DNA from: Methylotetracoccus oryzae
Lineage (GTDB): Bacteria > Pseudomonadota > Gammaproteobacteria > Methylococcales > Methylococcaceae
Length of the DNA: 64,000 nucleotides
Assembly (NCBI RefSeq): GCF_006175985.1
Contig: NZ_SRSH01000021.1
Span: forward strand, 1-64,000
Direction of reading: 5' to 3'
Shown: positions 1 through 7,992 of the stretch, in pieces
Layout: every line of letters begins with the position of its first letter
How positions within the stretch are numbered: the stretch's first letter is position 1
Notes under the pieces: generated by a model
What the model was told of the DNA's origin: nothing
Seen by the model: the letters and a program-made list of their open reading frames with translations, nothing else
Database searches by the model: none
Translations under genes and position numbers: made by a program

Positions 1-110
1 GGCCTTCTGCGGGCGCTGGGAGGGGGTTGAGCGTGGGCGTGAATTCTTTGTCGGATATCCAGTTTGATGGGCTTGAGGTAGATCTGAACAGAAGAGAATA
101 TCGGCCATAG
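1..110 (+). other. possible 3' end of an upstream reading frame
   Basis: One frame is open from base 3 to a TAG at 108-110. It reads FDGLEVDLNRRE near its end, which resembles the start of an OmpR-type winged-helix domain. If it is a gene, it begins outside the window and stops too early to complete that domain, so it may be a truncated remnant. The evidence is weak. Nothing else is seen before the nuclease gene at 181. Confidence 0.2.
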
Positions 111-180
111 CTGGGGACAGATCGTACTCCTGCACGCTTCCGAATGAAAAAGTCGGCCCAAAAAATATCAGGAGCAACTG

Positions 181-762
181 GTGTCAGTAGACTCTTCCTA
201 TTATGTCTATGCGTTGAAGGACCCACGTAATTCCCCAGCCTTGCCCTTCTATATCGGCAAGGGTACTGGCACCCGCTCCCATGATCATCTGGTAAAGCCA
301 GACTCCACACGCAAGGGGATCCGTATCCAAGAGATTCTTGCTTCAGGTGCCAATGTTCTTGTTTCTCGCTTAGTTGATTCGCTGACCGAGCAACAAGCGA
401 TAAAGCTTGAAGCTGAACTGATCGCGGCATTTGCAACTGTGGATACGGGTGGCCTGCTCACCAATTCAGTTCTTCCGTCCGGGCTTGGCAGGAAGGAACG
501 CTCATCTGTGGTGCTTCCGTCGGGCGCAAAGGAAAAGGCGCAAATTGGCCTCGCCCTACTCAAGGAAGCCGTGCTAGAACTAGCGAAGGCTAATCCGAAG
601 GGAATTTCTAACTCTGATGCTGCAAGTCTGCTCGGCCTTCGCAGCGACTACGGCGGAGGCTCAAAGGATTATCTGTCCTACAGCGTGATCGGCCTGCTCA
701 TGCGCGAAGGGAAGCTTGAGCGAGACAAGTCATCGAGAAAGCACATCGCACGTGTTGCGTAG
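181..762 (+). CDS. GIY-YIG nuclease family protein
   Basis: A 193-residue protein with an N-terminal GIY-YIG endonuclease-like domain (about residues 6-95). YVY at 8-10 and FYIGKGTGTR at 23-32 form the paired strand motif with the following Arg, and a Glu in EAEL (77-80) can serve as the metal-binding residue. The variant is close to the LEM-3-like branch. Residues about 135-190 look like a small winged-helix region (SNSDAASLLGL followed by a basic tail), which suggests DNA binding. The GTG start at 181 has AGGAG about six bases upstream. There is no methyltransferase or transposase beside it, so whether it is a restriction enzyme, a homing-type nuclease or a repair enzyme cannot be decided. 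The domain assignment is firm; the biological role is open. Confidence 0.8.
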   Translation: MSVDSSYYVYALKDPRNSPALPFYIGKGTGTRSHDHLVKPDSTRKGIRIQEILASGANVLVSRLVDSLTEQQAIKLEAELIAAFATVDTGGLLTNSVLPSGLGRKERSSVVLPSGAKEKAQIGLALLKEAVLELAKANPKGISNSDAASLLGLRSDYGGGSKDYLSYSVIGLLMREGKLERDKSSRKHIARVA

Positions 763-885
763 TTGCTCCGAACCATCGGTGACCCGGGCCGACGGTAAGC
801 GGCACCAGCGGTTTCCCTTACGCCTCGCGCTCCGACAACGACTCCTGAATGCGAAACTTGTGCGTCATGAAGCCCGCGTAGGCAC

Positions 886-928
886 GATTAGCGCAGTGTA
901 ATCGGACGGATGCTGCGCTAATCGGACC
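886..928. repeat. GATTAGCGCAG-type palindromic repeat, left of the repeat protein
   Basis: GATTAGCGCAG at 886-896 is followed by an inverted copy, GCTGCGCTAATCGGACC at 912-928. The 17 bases at 912-928 are the exact reverse complement of 2643-2659, on the far side of the gene at 964-2634. The 763-963 spacer contains nothing else recognisable. The motif resembles short interspersed palindromic elements; it may be a relic of mobility or a transcript-end structure. Confidence 0.7.
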
Positions 929-963
929 GACCTCGCCAATGGCCAGGATTCGCCATAACCGAC

Positions 964-2634
964 ATGAAACAAATGAAAGAAAAGCGATCTTCAATCCTCG
1001 ACCTGGGGTGCGCGATGCTTGCGCTCGTAGGCTCGGGCGCGGTGCATTCGGCAACGCTGAGCGCCGTACACACCTTCAAACTCGCTGACGGAAGCCACGC
1101 CCGGGAGTTCAGCATCCTTGCGCAGGGACGTGACGGAAATATCTACGGGACGACGCCCGAGGGCGGCAGCTATGGCTACGGAACGGCTTTCAAGCTGACA
1201 CCGGAGGGCGCCTTCACCAAGCTGCACGACTTCGATGGCATCAATGATGGACGGCGTCCCGACGGGGGATTGACGCTGGGTAAAGACGGCGATTTTTATG
1301 GAACGAGCTCTCGCGGAGGCGCTTTCGATGAAGGCGTCGTGTTCAAGATGACGCCTGTGGGTGCAATTACGGTTTTGCATCACTTTGGTCCTATCGCTCC
1401 TAGTGGCCGCGGCGATGGCCGCTTCCCTGCAAGCGCCCCAATCCAAGGGCGGGACGGTAATCTTTATGGGACGACGTTCGGCGGTGGCGCCTATGGTAGC
1501 GGCACCATATATAAAATCAGCCGTGATGGCACCTTCGCATTGCTGTTCAGCTTCTTGAACGACCCGTCGGCGGGGCTGGCCCCGCTTGGCTACTATCCAA
1601 GGGCGCCGCTGCTTCAGGGCAGGGATGGGGCGCTGTACGGGACCACTACCTATGGCACCAATGCCACGGGCCTTGGAGCGGTGTTCAGAGTGACTACGGG
1701 CGGTGCAGCATCAACGCTCTACGCCTTTCGCGGCTCCGACGGAGCCTATCCGCATGGACCATTGGTTGAGGGTACCGACGGCAACCTTTACGGGACCACG
1801 TCGAGTGGGGGCTCACTCGGCGGCGGCACTGTCTATAAGCTCACCAAAGCCGGTATGCTGACGACGCTTCACGAATTTGCCAGTTTTTCGATCGCTGGCT
1901 ACTCGACTTACGCGGGGTTGGTTCAGGCGAGCAACGGTAACTTTTATGGAGTAACCAGTACCAACAGCAAATCAGGTGCAGGCAAGTTATTCGAGGTGAC
2001 ACCGAGCGGAGGCTACACGCAGCAAGCGAGCTTCGGCTACCAGCCCGGGGCTACCCCTTACGCTACGCCCTTTCTGCACACGAATGGCAAGATTTACGGC
2101 CTGACTTATGCCGGCAGCAGCTTCGGGCATGGAGCTGTCTACAGTGTTGACCTCGGTGCCCCGGGGTTAATCAACGCGGTCCCGAGTGCCGCCAAGGCGG
2201 GAGCCACGGTGGTCTTGTTGGGCGCCGTTGCCGATACTACGGCGGTGTCCTTTGGCGGGGAGAACGCGACTTTCTCCGGCACGGGTAGCACTTATCGCAC
2301 GGCGGTAGTGCCCAAGGGGGCCGCCACCGCTCATATCACGTTGATGACGCCGACAGGTTCGGTGCAGACGCTGAAGCCATTCCTGCAGTTGCCGACCTTG
2401 ACGGCGTTCAGTCCAGCGGGCGGTACGAGTGGTAGCTCGGTGCTGTTGACCGGAACCGGCCTGATGCAGACCACGAAGGTCACATTTGGCGGTGGCAAGG
2501 TCGCTACTTTCGTGGTCAACACGGACACCCAGGTCACGGTCACTGTTCCGGCGGGTGCTGCCTCCGGGAAGATCAGATTGACTACCCTGGGCGGAACGGT
2601 CGGTACGGCAACCGCCTTTGCGGTAACGCCATAG
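964..2634 (+). CDS. secreted tandem-repeat (GloVer-type) protein with C-terminal IPT/TIG domains
   Basis: A 556-residue exported protein. The N-terminus has a basic segment and hydrophobic stretch typical of a signal peptide (cleavage near residues 28-33). Residues about 45-395 hold seven imperfect repeats of roughly 50 residues, each with a core like GRDGNLYGTT, a Gly-rich GGG/GSG segment, then VYKLTPxG and a closing LHxF. This is the pattern of the 'choice-of-anchor tandem repeat GloVer' family, probably beta-propeller or solenoid-like. The last 160 residues contain two immunoglobulin-like IPT/TIG modules; the second begins PTLTAFSPAGGTSGS. No catalytic motif is visible, so a surface or adhesive role is an inference. 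The gene stands alone between exact 17-bp inverted repeats. Confidence 0.8.
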   Translation: MKQMKEKRSSILDLGCAMLALVGSGAVHSATLSAVHTFKLADGSHAREFSILAQGRDGNIYGTTPEGGSYGYGTAFKLTPEGAFTKLHDFDGINDGRRPDGGLTLGKDGDFYGTSSRGGAFDEGVVFKMTPVGAITVLHHFGPIAPSGRGDGRFPASAPIQGRDGNLYGTTFGGGAYGSGTIYKISRDGTFALLFSFLNDPSAGLAPLGYYPRAPLLQGRDGALYGTTTYGTNATGLGAVFRVTTGGAASTLYAFRGSDGAYPHGPLVEGTDGNLYGTTSSGGSLGGGTVYKLTKAGMLTTLHEFASFSIAGYSTYAGLVQASNGNFYGVTSTNSKSGAGKLFEVTPSGGYTQQASFGYQPGATPYATPFLHTNGKIYGLTYAGSSFGHGAVYSVDLGAPGLINAVPSAAKAGATVVLLGAVADTTAVSFGGENATFSGTGSTYRTAVVPKGAATAHITLMTPTGSVQTLKPFLQLPTLTAFSPAGGTSGSSVLLTGTGLMQTTKVTFGGGKVATFVVNTDTQVTVTVPAGAASGKIRLTTLGGTVGTATAFAVTP

Positions 2635-2642
2635 CCGGCGTG

Positions 2643-2659
2643 GGTCCGATTAGCGCAGC
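2643..2659. repeat. 17-bp inverted partner of the 912-928 repeat
   Basis: GGTCCGATTAGCGCAGC is the perfect reverse complement of 912-928. It starts nine bases after the stop codon of the repeat-protein gene. Confidence 0.75.
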
Positions 2660-2744
2660 TTGACCGGAGGCAGGTCGCCCATGATTTCACCCTGACATCA
2701 AAGAAGGTCCGGGGAGGCGGAATCATTGGGGCGAATTGGCCGTC

Positions 2745-2915
2745 GGTGGCACGGTAACCATTCACCCTGCTGCCTTGTTAGGTCGTGGGAGCGGGCTGGG
2801 AGGGCGAGACCGTCTGCGGGAGGGAACCCGCAGCCGAGCCAGGGACGGATTCACGGCGTGTCTCGGCCTCCCGGACCGCTCCCGCAAGAGGGGCGTGAAC
2901 GGTTACGGTGGCACG
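2745..2915. mobile_element. MITE-like element, copy A (2754-2906) with 9-bp target duplication
   Basis: The 153-bp core runs from GTAACCATTCAC (2754-2765) to GTGAACGGTTAC (2895-2906). The ends are inverted repeats matching at 11 of 12 positions. GGTGGCACG occurs directly before (2745-2753) and directly after (2907-2915), a perfect 9-bp direct repeat expected of a target-site duplication. The interior has hairpins, such as CTGCGGG and CCCGCAG around a six-base loop, and no credible gene. A 68-base block (2807-2874) recurs in inverse orientation at 31000-31067 with only two differences. The rest of the 2660-3262 spacer holds no recognised gene. The mobilising transposase is not in this window. 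Confidence 0.85.
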
Positions 2916-3262
2916 AGCCTCAACGCGGTGAGCCGGCTGCAGCGGCGACCAGACAATGGGCTGGAGCCCGGAAACGATTCCTTTAATGAAGCCACCCGGC
3001 GCTTTCGCCTACGCCACTCGTTTTTGTTTTACATCGATACTTGGGTCGCCTTGCCTGATCATCTCCGTTTTGTCTTGACGCCGCCGGACGCGCTAGGCAT
3101 TGGGGATACGAAATTTCTCGGGCGGCCAAGCGTAGGTCGTTTGGCTGGCAAGGCCGAGAGGTGGCGCCGGTCTCCTGTGAATTGCGATGTCTGCCCGGAA
3201 ATGGGACGTGCGCCGAATTCGGGGCTGGTTTTCCGGCGAGAGCCGACCTGGAGGAAGCGCTG

Positions 3263-4165
3263 ATGTCATCGAGCAAGCTGCCTCAGCCATTCATACACTG
3301 CACGCGACGACAGTTCCTGGTCACCGCGGCCGCGTTTTTGACATCGGCACCCGTTCTGTCGTGTGTCAGACCGCGTGCTCACCCGCCCTCACTGGTCGCG
3401 ATCGAGGCAAGGGTCGGCGGGCGGGTCGGCGTGTTCGCGTTGGACACCGGTACTGGCCGTTCCCTGGCGAACCGGCCGGACGAGCGTTTCGCCCTATGCT
3501 CGACGTTCAAGTGGGTGCTGGCCGCGGCCATCCTCGCGCAAACCGACCGTGGGCGGATGTCCCTGGGCGCCCGGATCGCTTACGGTCCGGATGACCTGAT
3601 CGATCATGCGCCGATCACGAAGGCGAACATCGCCAAGGGTTCCATGACCCTCGATGCACTCGCGGCGGCTGCCGTCACCGACAGCGACAACACGGCGGCC
3701 AACCTGTTGCTGGCGAAGCTGGGCGGTCCGACGGCCCTGACGGCATTTGTGCGGTCGGTCGGCGACCCCGTGACGCGCCTGGACCGCAACGAGCCCGCTC
3801 TCAACAGCAACGAGGCCGGCGATGCGCGCGACACCACGTCACCGCGCGCGATGGTAGGGCTGGTGAACACGCTGCTTTGCGGACAGACACTTGCGCCAAA
3901 CTCCAGGGATTTGTTGCTGGGCTGGTTGCGCGCCTGCAAAACCGGTGGTGACCGACTCCGCGCGGGTCTTCCCCGAGACTGGGTCGTCGGCGACAAGACC
4001 GGGAGCGGTCGACGTGGGGCGATCAACGATGTCGCGATCGCCTTCCCGCCCCATCGCGCGCCCATCCTCATTGCGGCGTACCTGAGCGGTAGCCCCGCCA
4101 GGCTCCCGGCCCTGGCGGCTGCGCACGCGGATATCGGTCGGTGGGTGGCACACGAACTCGCGTGA
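3263..4165 (+). CDS. class A beta-lactamase, Tat-exported
   Basis: A 300-residue serine beta-lactamase that hydrolyses beta-lactams in the periplasm. All class A motifs are present: STFK at 80-83 (nucleophile Ser80), SDN at 141-143, the omega-loop Glu in RNEPALN (Glu177), and KTG at 245-247. The N-terminus carries a twin-arginine signal (TRRQFL at 14-19 before a hydrophobic stretch), as in chromosomal enzymes of the L2 type. Cys79 directly precedes the catalytic serine, but no Cys follows KTGSG, so the disulfide seen in some class A carbapenemases is not expected. The ATG at 3263 is chosen because GGAGGA lies about eight bases upstream; longer in-frame starts lack this. No ampR-like regulator is adjacent. 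The substrate range cannot be read from the sequence. Confidence 0.92.
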   Translation: MSSSKLPQPFIHCTRRQFLVTAAAFLTSAPVLSCVRPRAHPPSLVAIEARVGGRVGVFALDTGTGRSLANRPDERFALCSTFKWVLAAAILAQTDRGRMSLGARIAYGPDDLIDHAPITKANIAKGSMTLDALAAAAVTDSDNTAANLLLAKLGGPTALTAFVRSVGDPVTRLDRNEPALNSNEAGDARDTTSPRAMVGLVNTLLCGQTLAPNSRDLLLGWLRACKTGGDRLRAGLPRDWVVGDKTGSGRRGAINDVAIAFPPHRAPILIAAYLSGSPARLPALAAAHADIGRWVAHELA

Positions 4166-4377
4166 GCGTTCGGCCGTGGGGCCTCAGATGCCTGCGCCTT
4201 GATACCGGTCCTGACGCTGCGCTCAGGTCTTAGCAGCGGCTGAAACGAATCGGGGGCCGTTTGCCGACGATGCGGGGGTGGTACGGCGAATCGGCGCTTT
4301 CACTTCCGGCCTGAGTGTCGTCGAAGGCCCGGTCGGCTGCTCGGAGAACGCGGTGCCAGCTAAAGCCAGAAGCAAAC

Positions 4378-4405
4378 GGCAGCGAATTCGGTTGAATCCG
4401 CTGCC
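4378..4405 (-). terminator. hairpin ending the minus-strand sugar-modification cluster
   Basis: GGCAGCG (4378-4384) and CGCTGCC (4399-4405) form a 7-bp stem, extended by partly paired AATTC/GAAT. Read on the minus strand it is followed by a short T-rich tract. It lies about 10 bases past the stop of the gene at 4415, between convergent genes. Confidence 0.45.
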
Positions 4406-4414
4406 CGGTCGGCG

Positions 4415-5470
4415 TTATCTCGTTGCGAAGGACCAGCGCAACTGATCGTTGAGCTGTCCAGTCTCGCGCAGCCGGTTCAGCGTGTTCAGCCGCATCAGGT
4501 GCGACTTGCGGAAGTCGGGATCGTCGAAGCCCATTTCACGTAGCCCGGTCTCGATGTTTTTCACGGCGGCCGAGAGCGTCACCTGCGGCTGGAAGTCCGG
4601 CGCGAGCGACTTGAACAACGTGAAATCGACGCGATAGGAACGCCGGTCCGGCGCGGCCGACGGGTTGACGGACACTTCGACGCCGGGAATCGCATCGGCC
4701 ACGGCCATCGCCAGATCCCTGACCTGATAATTCCAACCGTCGGAGCCCGCGTTGACGATCAGACAGTGTCCGCCCTTCGACGCTTCGCGGCGGATCGCCC
4801 ATTCCACGGCCCGGGCCATGTCCTGAACATGGATCAGCGGCCGCCACGGCGTGCCGTCGCTGAGGATGGAAATCTTGCCACCGGCGATCGCGCCCGCGAC
4901 GAAGTCGTTCAGCACCAGATCCAGCCGAATCCGGTCGCTCATGCCGCAAGCGGTGGCGAAGCGCAGGCAGGTGACCTGGAAGTCGGGGCCGGCCAGCGGC
5001 GCGAGGTCCACTTCTGACTGCACCTTGCTGCGCGCGTAGGCGGTCAGGGGATCGAGCGGCGAGCTTTCGATCCGTGCGCCATCCTCGGCATAGCCGTAGA
5101 CGCTGCAACTCGACAGGAACACGAAGTTCGGCACGCCGGCCGCCTTGGCCTTGCGGGCGAGTTCGACGCAGGCGGCATGGTTGATGTCCAGCGTAACCTG
5201 TTCGAAGTTGTTACCCATCGGGTCGTTCGAGATAGCGGCCAGATTCACGACCGCATCGACCCCTTCGAGCAGTTCCTTCGGAAAGTTGCGGATATCCCCG
5301 AAATGCTGGGCGTCCAGGCAGACTTCCGGCAGCCGCGACGCATTCGTCAGGCAGTGCGCGAAATAGCCGATGTCGTAGCCGATCAGGGTGGCATTGGGGA
5401 ACGAGGCACGCAGCCGGGATTCGACCAGCGGGCCGACGTAACCGAGATTGCCGACGATCAGGATCTTCAT
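4415..5470 (-). CDS. NAD-dependent epimerase/dehydratase (extended SDR)
   Basis: A 351-residue extended short-chain dehydrogenase/reductase of the sugar-nucleotide epimerase type. The Rossmann glycine motif GNLGYVG is at residues 7-13. The active site shows SSCSVYG (120-126) and YARSK with Tyr145 and Lys149. Such enzymes epimerise, dehydrate or reduce NDP-sugars in the cytoplasm; the exact substrate is not evident. Its ATG overlaps the stop of the upstream flavoprotein gene by four bases (ATGA), which indicates translational coupling. It is the last gene of a three-gene minus-strand unit starting with a PIG-L deacetylase. No glycosyltransferase is present in the window. Confidence 0.88.
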   Translation of the reverse strand: MKILIVGNLGYVGPLVESRLRASFPNATLIGYDIGYFAHCLTNASRLPEVCLDAQHFGDIRNFPKELLEGVDAVVNLAAISNDPMGNNFEQVTLDINHAACVELARKAKAAGVPNFVFLSSCSVYGYAEDGARIESSPLDPLTAYARSKVQSEVDLAPLAGPDFQVTCLRFATACGMSDRIRLDLVLNDFVAGAIAGGKISILSDGTPWRPLIHVQDMARAVEWAIRREASKGGHCLIVNAGSDGWNYQVRDLAMAVADAIPGVEVSVNPSAAPDRRSYRVDFTLFKSLAPDFQPQVTLSAAVKNIETGLREMGFDDPDFRKSHLMRLNTLNRLRETGQLNDQLRWSFATR

Positions 5471-6675
5471 GGGAGTGTCCCTAGGTGGTTGTCGATTTGG
5501 TCACAGACATGCCGGGCGAACGGCATGGAACAGGTGAAGGCGGGCGAGACGGCATTCAGGATATGCATCGAGCGGGCGTCGCCCTCGAGCACGAAGTCCA
5601 TTTCCAGTTTGCGGGTGCGGATGTCCATCAACTGCGCGCGCAGTCCCGGCTGTCCCCAGGTCCGATACTGCTTCAGTTGCACGCCGTCGGCCAGCTTCGA
5701 CGCGAGGGCGACCATGCGCCGCCGCGAATACTTCATCATCTCCTCGACGGCGAGCCGCTTGAAGTCGAAGTTGGCCGAGGCGACGAGTCCGAGTTCCCGC
5801 CAGATCAATTCAGCGAACTCGGACAGGTTGAAGTTTTCGAAACCGGTGTAGTGCTCGCGCCAGAAGGCAGGGATGGCCGTCGGACCGATCTTGATCCGGC
5901 CATCGGTGCGGATCGTGAAATGCACGCCGAGGAAGGGATTCTTGAGGTCCGGTACCGGGTAGATGTTGGTCTTCAGGGCGCCGGCCGGCTCGTCCGAATA
6001 CAGGTAGAGACCCTTGAAGGGCAGGATGCGGTAGTGTTCCGAGAACCCGAATTCGCGCGCGACCTTGTCGGCATACAGTCCGGCCGCGTTGACGACGTAG
6101 CCGGCCTGGAATTCGCCGCCGCCGGTCCTGATCGTGTCGCCATCGCGCTTCAGGAAGGGCGCGCCGGTCAGGATCTCGATGCCTTCGCGCCCGGCATCCT
6201 CCAACAGGGCGGCCATCACGGCCGAGGGGTCGACGGTGGCGGTAGCGGGGGAAAACAGGGCCCGCTCGTAGGTCTTGACGCGGGGTTCTATCGCCCGCGC
6301 TTCGGCAGCGGTCATCGGCTGCAACTCGACGCCGTTCGCCGCGCCCCGGCGCAACAACTCGTCCATCTGCGGCAGATCGGCCGCATCGCGGGCGACGACC
6401 AGCTTGCCGCACTGATTGATCGGAATCGACCGCCGCGCGCAGTAGGCCCGAAGCAGGCGATTGCCCTCCAGCGTGAAGCGGGCCTTCAGGCTGTCCGCGG
6501 TGTAGTAGAAACCCGCATGCAGCACGCCGCTGTTGCGCCCGCTGCCGTGAAGGCCGCAGCGCGCGTCCTTTTCGATCAGCGTCACGCTTGCCCTGGGCCG
6601 GCGGGATTTCAGTTCCCGCGCGACCGAAAGCCCGACGACGCCGCCGCCGACAATCAGGAAATCGACCTTTTTCAT
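5467..6675 (-). CDS. FAD-dependent oxidoreductase, L-2-hydroxyglutarate oxidase (LhgO)-like
   Basis: A 402-residue DAO-family flavoprotein. The dinucleotide-binding motif GGGVVG is at 10-15, followed by an acidic residue (LIEKD) for the FAD ribose. HGSGRNSGVLHAGFYY (about 43-58) is the hallmark of the LhgO/YgaF group, which oxidises L-2-hydroxyglutarate to 2-oxoglutarate and passes electrons to the quinone pool. Length is normal for the group. The setting is unusual: it sits between a PIG-L deacetylase and a sugar-nucleotide epimerase and overlaps the latter by four bases. Either it has its usual metabolic role, or this paralogue oxidises a related hydroxy-acid or sugar intermediate of the cluster; the sequence does not decide. 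Confidence 0.85.
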   Translation of the reverse strand: MKKVDFLIVGGGVVGLSVARELKSRRPRASVTLIEKDARCGLHGSGRNSGVLHAGFYYTADSLKARFTLEGNRLLRAYCARRSIPINQCGKLVVARDAADLPQMDELLRRGAANGVELQPMTAAEARAIEPRVKTYERALFSPATATVDPSAVMAALLEDAGREGIEILTGAPFLKRDGDTIRTGGGEFQAGYVVNAAGLYADKVAREFGFSEHYRILPFKGLYLYSDEPAGALKTNIYPVPDLKNPFLGVHFTIRTDGRIKIGPTAIPAFWREHYTGFENFNLSEFAELIWRELGLVASANFDFKRLAVEEMMKYSRRRMVALASKLADGVQLKQYRTWGQPGLRAQLMDIRTRKLEMDFVLEGDARSMHILNAVSPAFTCSMPFARHVCDQIDNHLGTLP

Positions 6676-6745
6676 GGTGAGTGAGGTGTGGTTTGGGTCT
6701 TGGCGCGTGCGCGCGGCGCTTGCGGCGGGAGGTGGCGGTTTTCGT

Positions 6746-7402
6746 TCACAGGCCCAGCACCGCCTTGCGGCAGTGGAAGGCCTCGGCGAAGCCTTCGGCC
6801 GCGTTGGACTCGATGCCCCGCAGGCGGGCGATGGCCTCGAAAGTGTCCCGGGTAAACCACTGTTTGTCGTGCTGGCTCGGAAAGCACTCCATCAGCACTT
6901 CGATCTTGCGGGTCAGACAGGCTCGCGATACCGGCACGAAGACGTTGGGTATGCCGATGTCGCCGTCGTACTTGGGGATCTCGTACTCGAAGATGCAGTG
7001 ATTCCGGAACGTGTTCCAGGTCAGTTCGTTGGTGATCCGATGGTCCTGATGCAGATCCTGCCGGTAGTGCGTGAAGACCACATCGGGGTTGCCATGCTGC
7101 TTCAAGGTCTCGAAGAAACTCTTGATCGACGCGCCTTCGTAAGGGAAGTAACTGCCCTTGAAACGCTCTACCAGTACCGTGCTGCGCTGCGCTCCCGCCA
7201 GCAGCCGCGCGGCGGCGGCACGTGTCTCGCGTTCACGGACGTCGTCCGAGCTCAGTGTGGCCCATACGAAATGCGTTTCCGGATAGCGCTCGACCAGCCT
7301 GATCACGGTGGCACCCATGCCGATTTCAATGTCGTCACAGTGCGCGCCAAGGAACAGCACCGTTTCGGGGCGCCGTCCCCGTGAGAAATCGAGTTCGAGC
7401 AT
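6746..7402 (-). CDS. PIG-L/LmbE family deacetylase
   Basis: A 218-residue zinc-dependent N-acetylsugar deacetylase of the PIG-L family. The metal site AHCDDIE is at about 20-26, with Cys in place of the usual Pro of AHPDD. A second His/Asp cluster (HYRQDLHQDHR) supplies the remaining ligands. These enzymes remove acetyl groups from N-acetylglucosamine-type substrates. An ATG 63 bases further upstream is in frame, but 7402 is preferred because GGAG lies about nine bases before it and the conserved domain begins soon after. It is probably the first gene of a unit with the flavoprotein (70-base gap) and the epimerase. Confidence 0.85.
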   Translation of the reverse strand: MLELDFSRGRRPETVLFLGAHCDDIEIGMGATVIRLVERYPETHFVWATLSSDDVRERETRAAAARLLAGAQRSTVLVERFKGSYFPYEGASIKSFFETLKQHGNPDVVFTHYRQDLHQDHRITNELTWNTFRNHCIFEYEIPKYDGDIGIPNVFVPVSRACLTRKIEVLMECFPSQHDKQWFTRDTFEAIARLRGIESNAAEGFAEAFHCRKAVLGL

Positions 7403-7524
7403 TGGACAGACTCCGTCTGTGTAGCAGGTGATCGGAACCGTAGCGCATACCTCGTTGTTTTGCACCCACGGCGGCGGGGCCGCTACGTGGCCAACCCCAC
7501 GCCGTTCTGTTCCGTACCGTACCC

Positions 7525-7923
7525 TCAGCGGGCAAGAAAGGCCGCGAGGACCAGACCCGCAATCACATTTCCGGCCACGCTGACGGCGAGTTCTCGCGAG
7601 AAATAAGCGCCGGGCAACATCTTGCTGACCCGAGGGTTGCGGTGCTTGGCCGTGGTCGGAATCTCGCCCTCAGCGATGCGTCCCGCTGTCGCCCTGACCA
7701 GATCGACGACACGTGTCTGGGTTTGCAGTGACGGGTGGAACTTGATCAGCAGCGAGCCGGTGACCACGTTGGCTTCGGCATGGTAGATCCCGTGGGCATC
7801 GGGGTCCTTCAACAGGCTGTGCTTGAGCACTTCGGCCAAAGTCGCGCGGTGCTTGATCAGGGCGACGTGCAGCCGAATGCGGTCGGGAACCCGGTCGTGC
7901 AGGATACGGACGCTGTCATTCAT
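7525..7923 (-). CDS. HMA2-like domain protein with a C-terminal membrane anchor
   Basis: A 132-residue protein. Residues about 4-80 (RILHDRVPDRIRLHV through KFHPSLQTQTRVVDLV) fit the heavy-metal-associated-like HMA_2 fold, but the CxxC metal-binding pair is absent, so metal binding is doubtful. The C-terminus (AVSVAGNVIAGLVLAAFLAR) is one transmembrane helix ending the protein, which suggests a tail-anchored topology. The start at 7923 is chosen because conserved sequence begins there; an ATG four codons upstream is possible, and neither has a strong ribosome site. It lies 69 bases beyond the stop of the histidine kinase gene. Function unknown. Confidence 0.65.
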   Translation of the reverse strand: MNDSVRILHDRVPDRIRLHVALIKHRATLAEVLKHSLLKDPDAHGIYHAEANVVTGSLLIKFHPSLQTQTRVVDLVRATAGRIAEGEIPTTAKHRNPRVSKMLPGAYFSRELAVSVAGNVIAGLVLAAFLAR

Positions 7924-7992
7924 CGCGCTTGGCATGCCGCGAAGAATAAGGAAACTCGCGCCGGTTTTCAAAGGCGCGCGCGACACTTGCCG

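Noticed and set aside
2736..3263. 175-codon frame across MITE copy A
   Set aside because: It is created by the transposon sequence and extends into the beta-lactamase upstream region.
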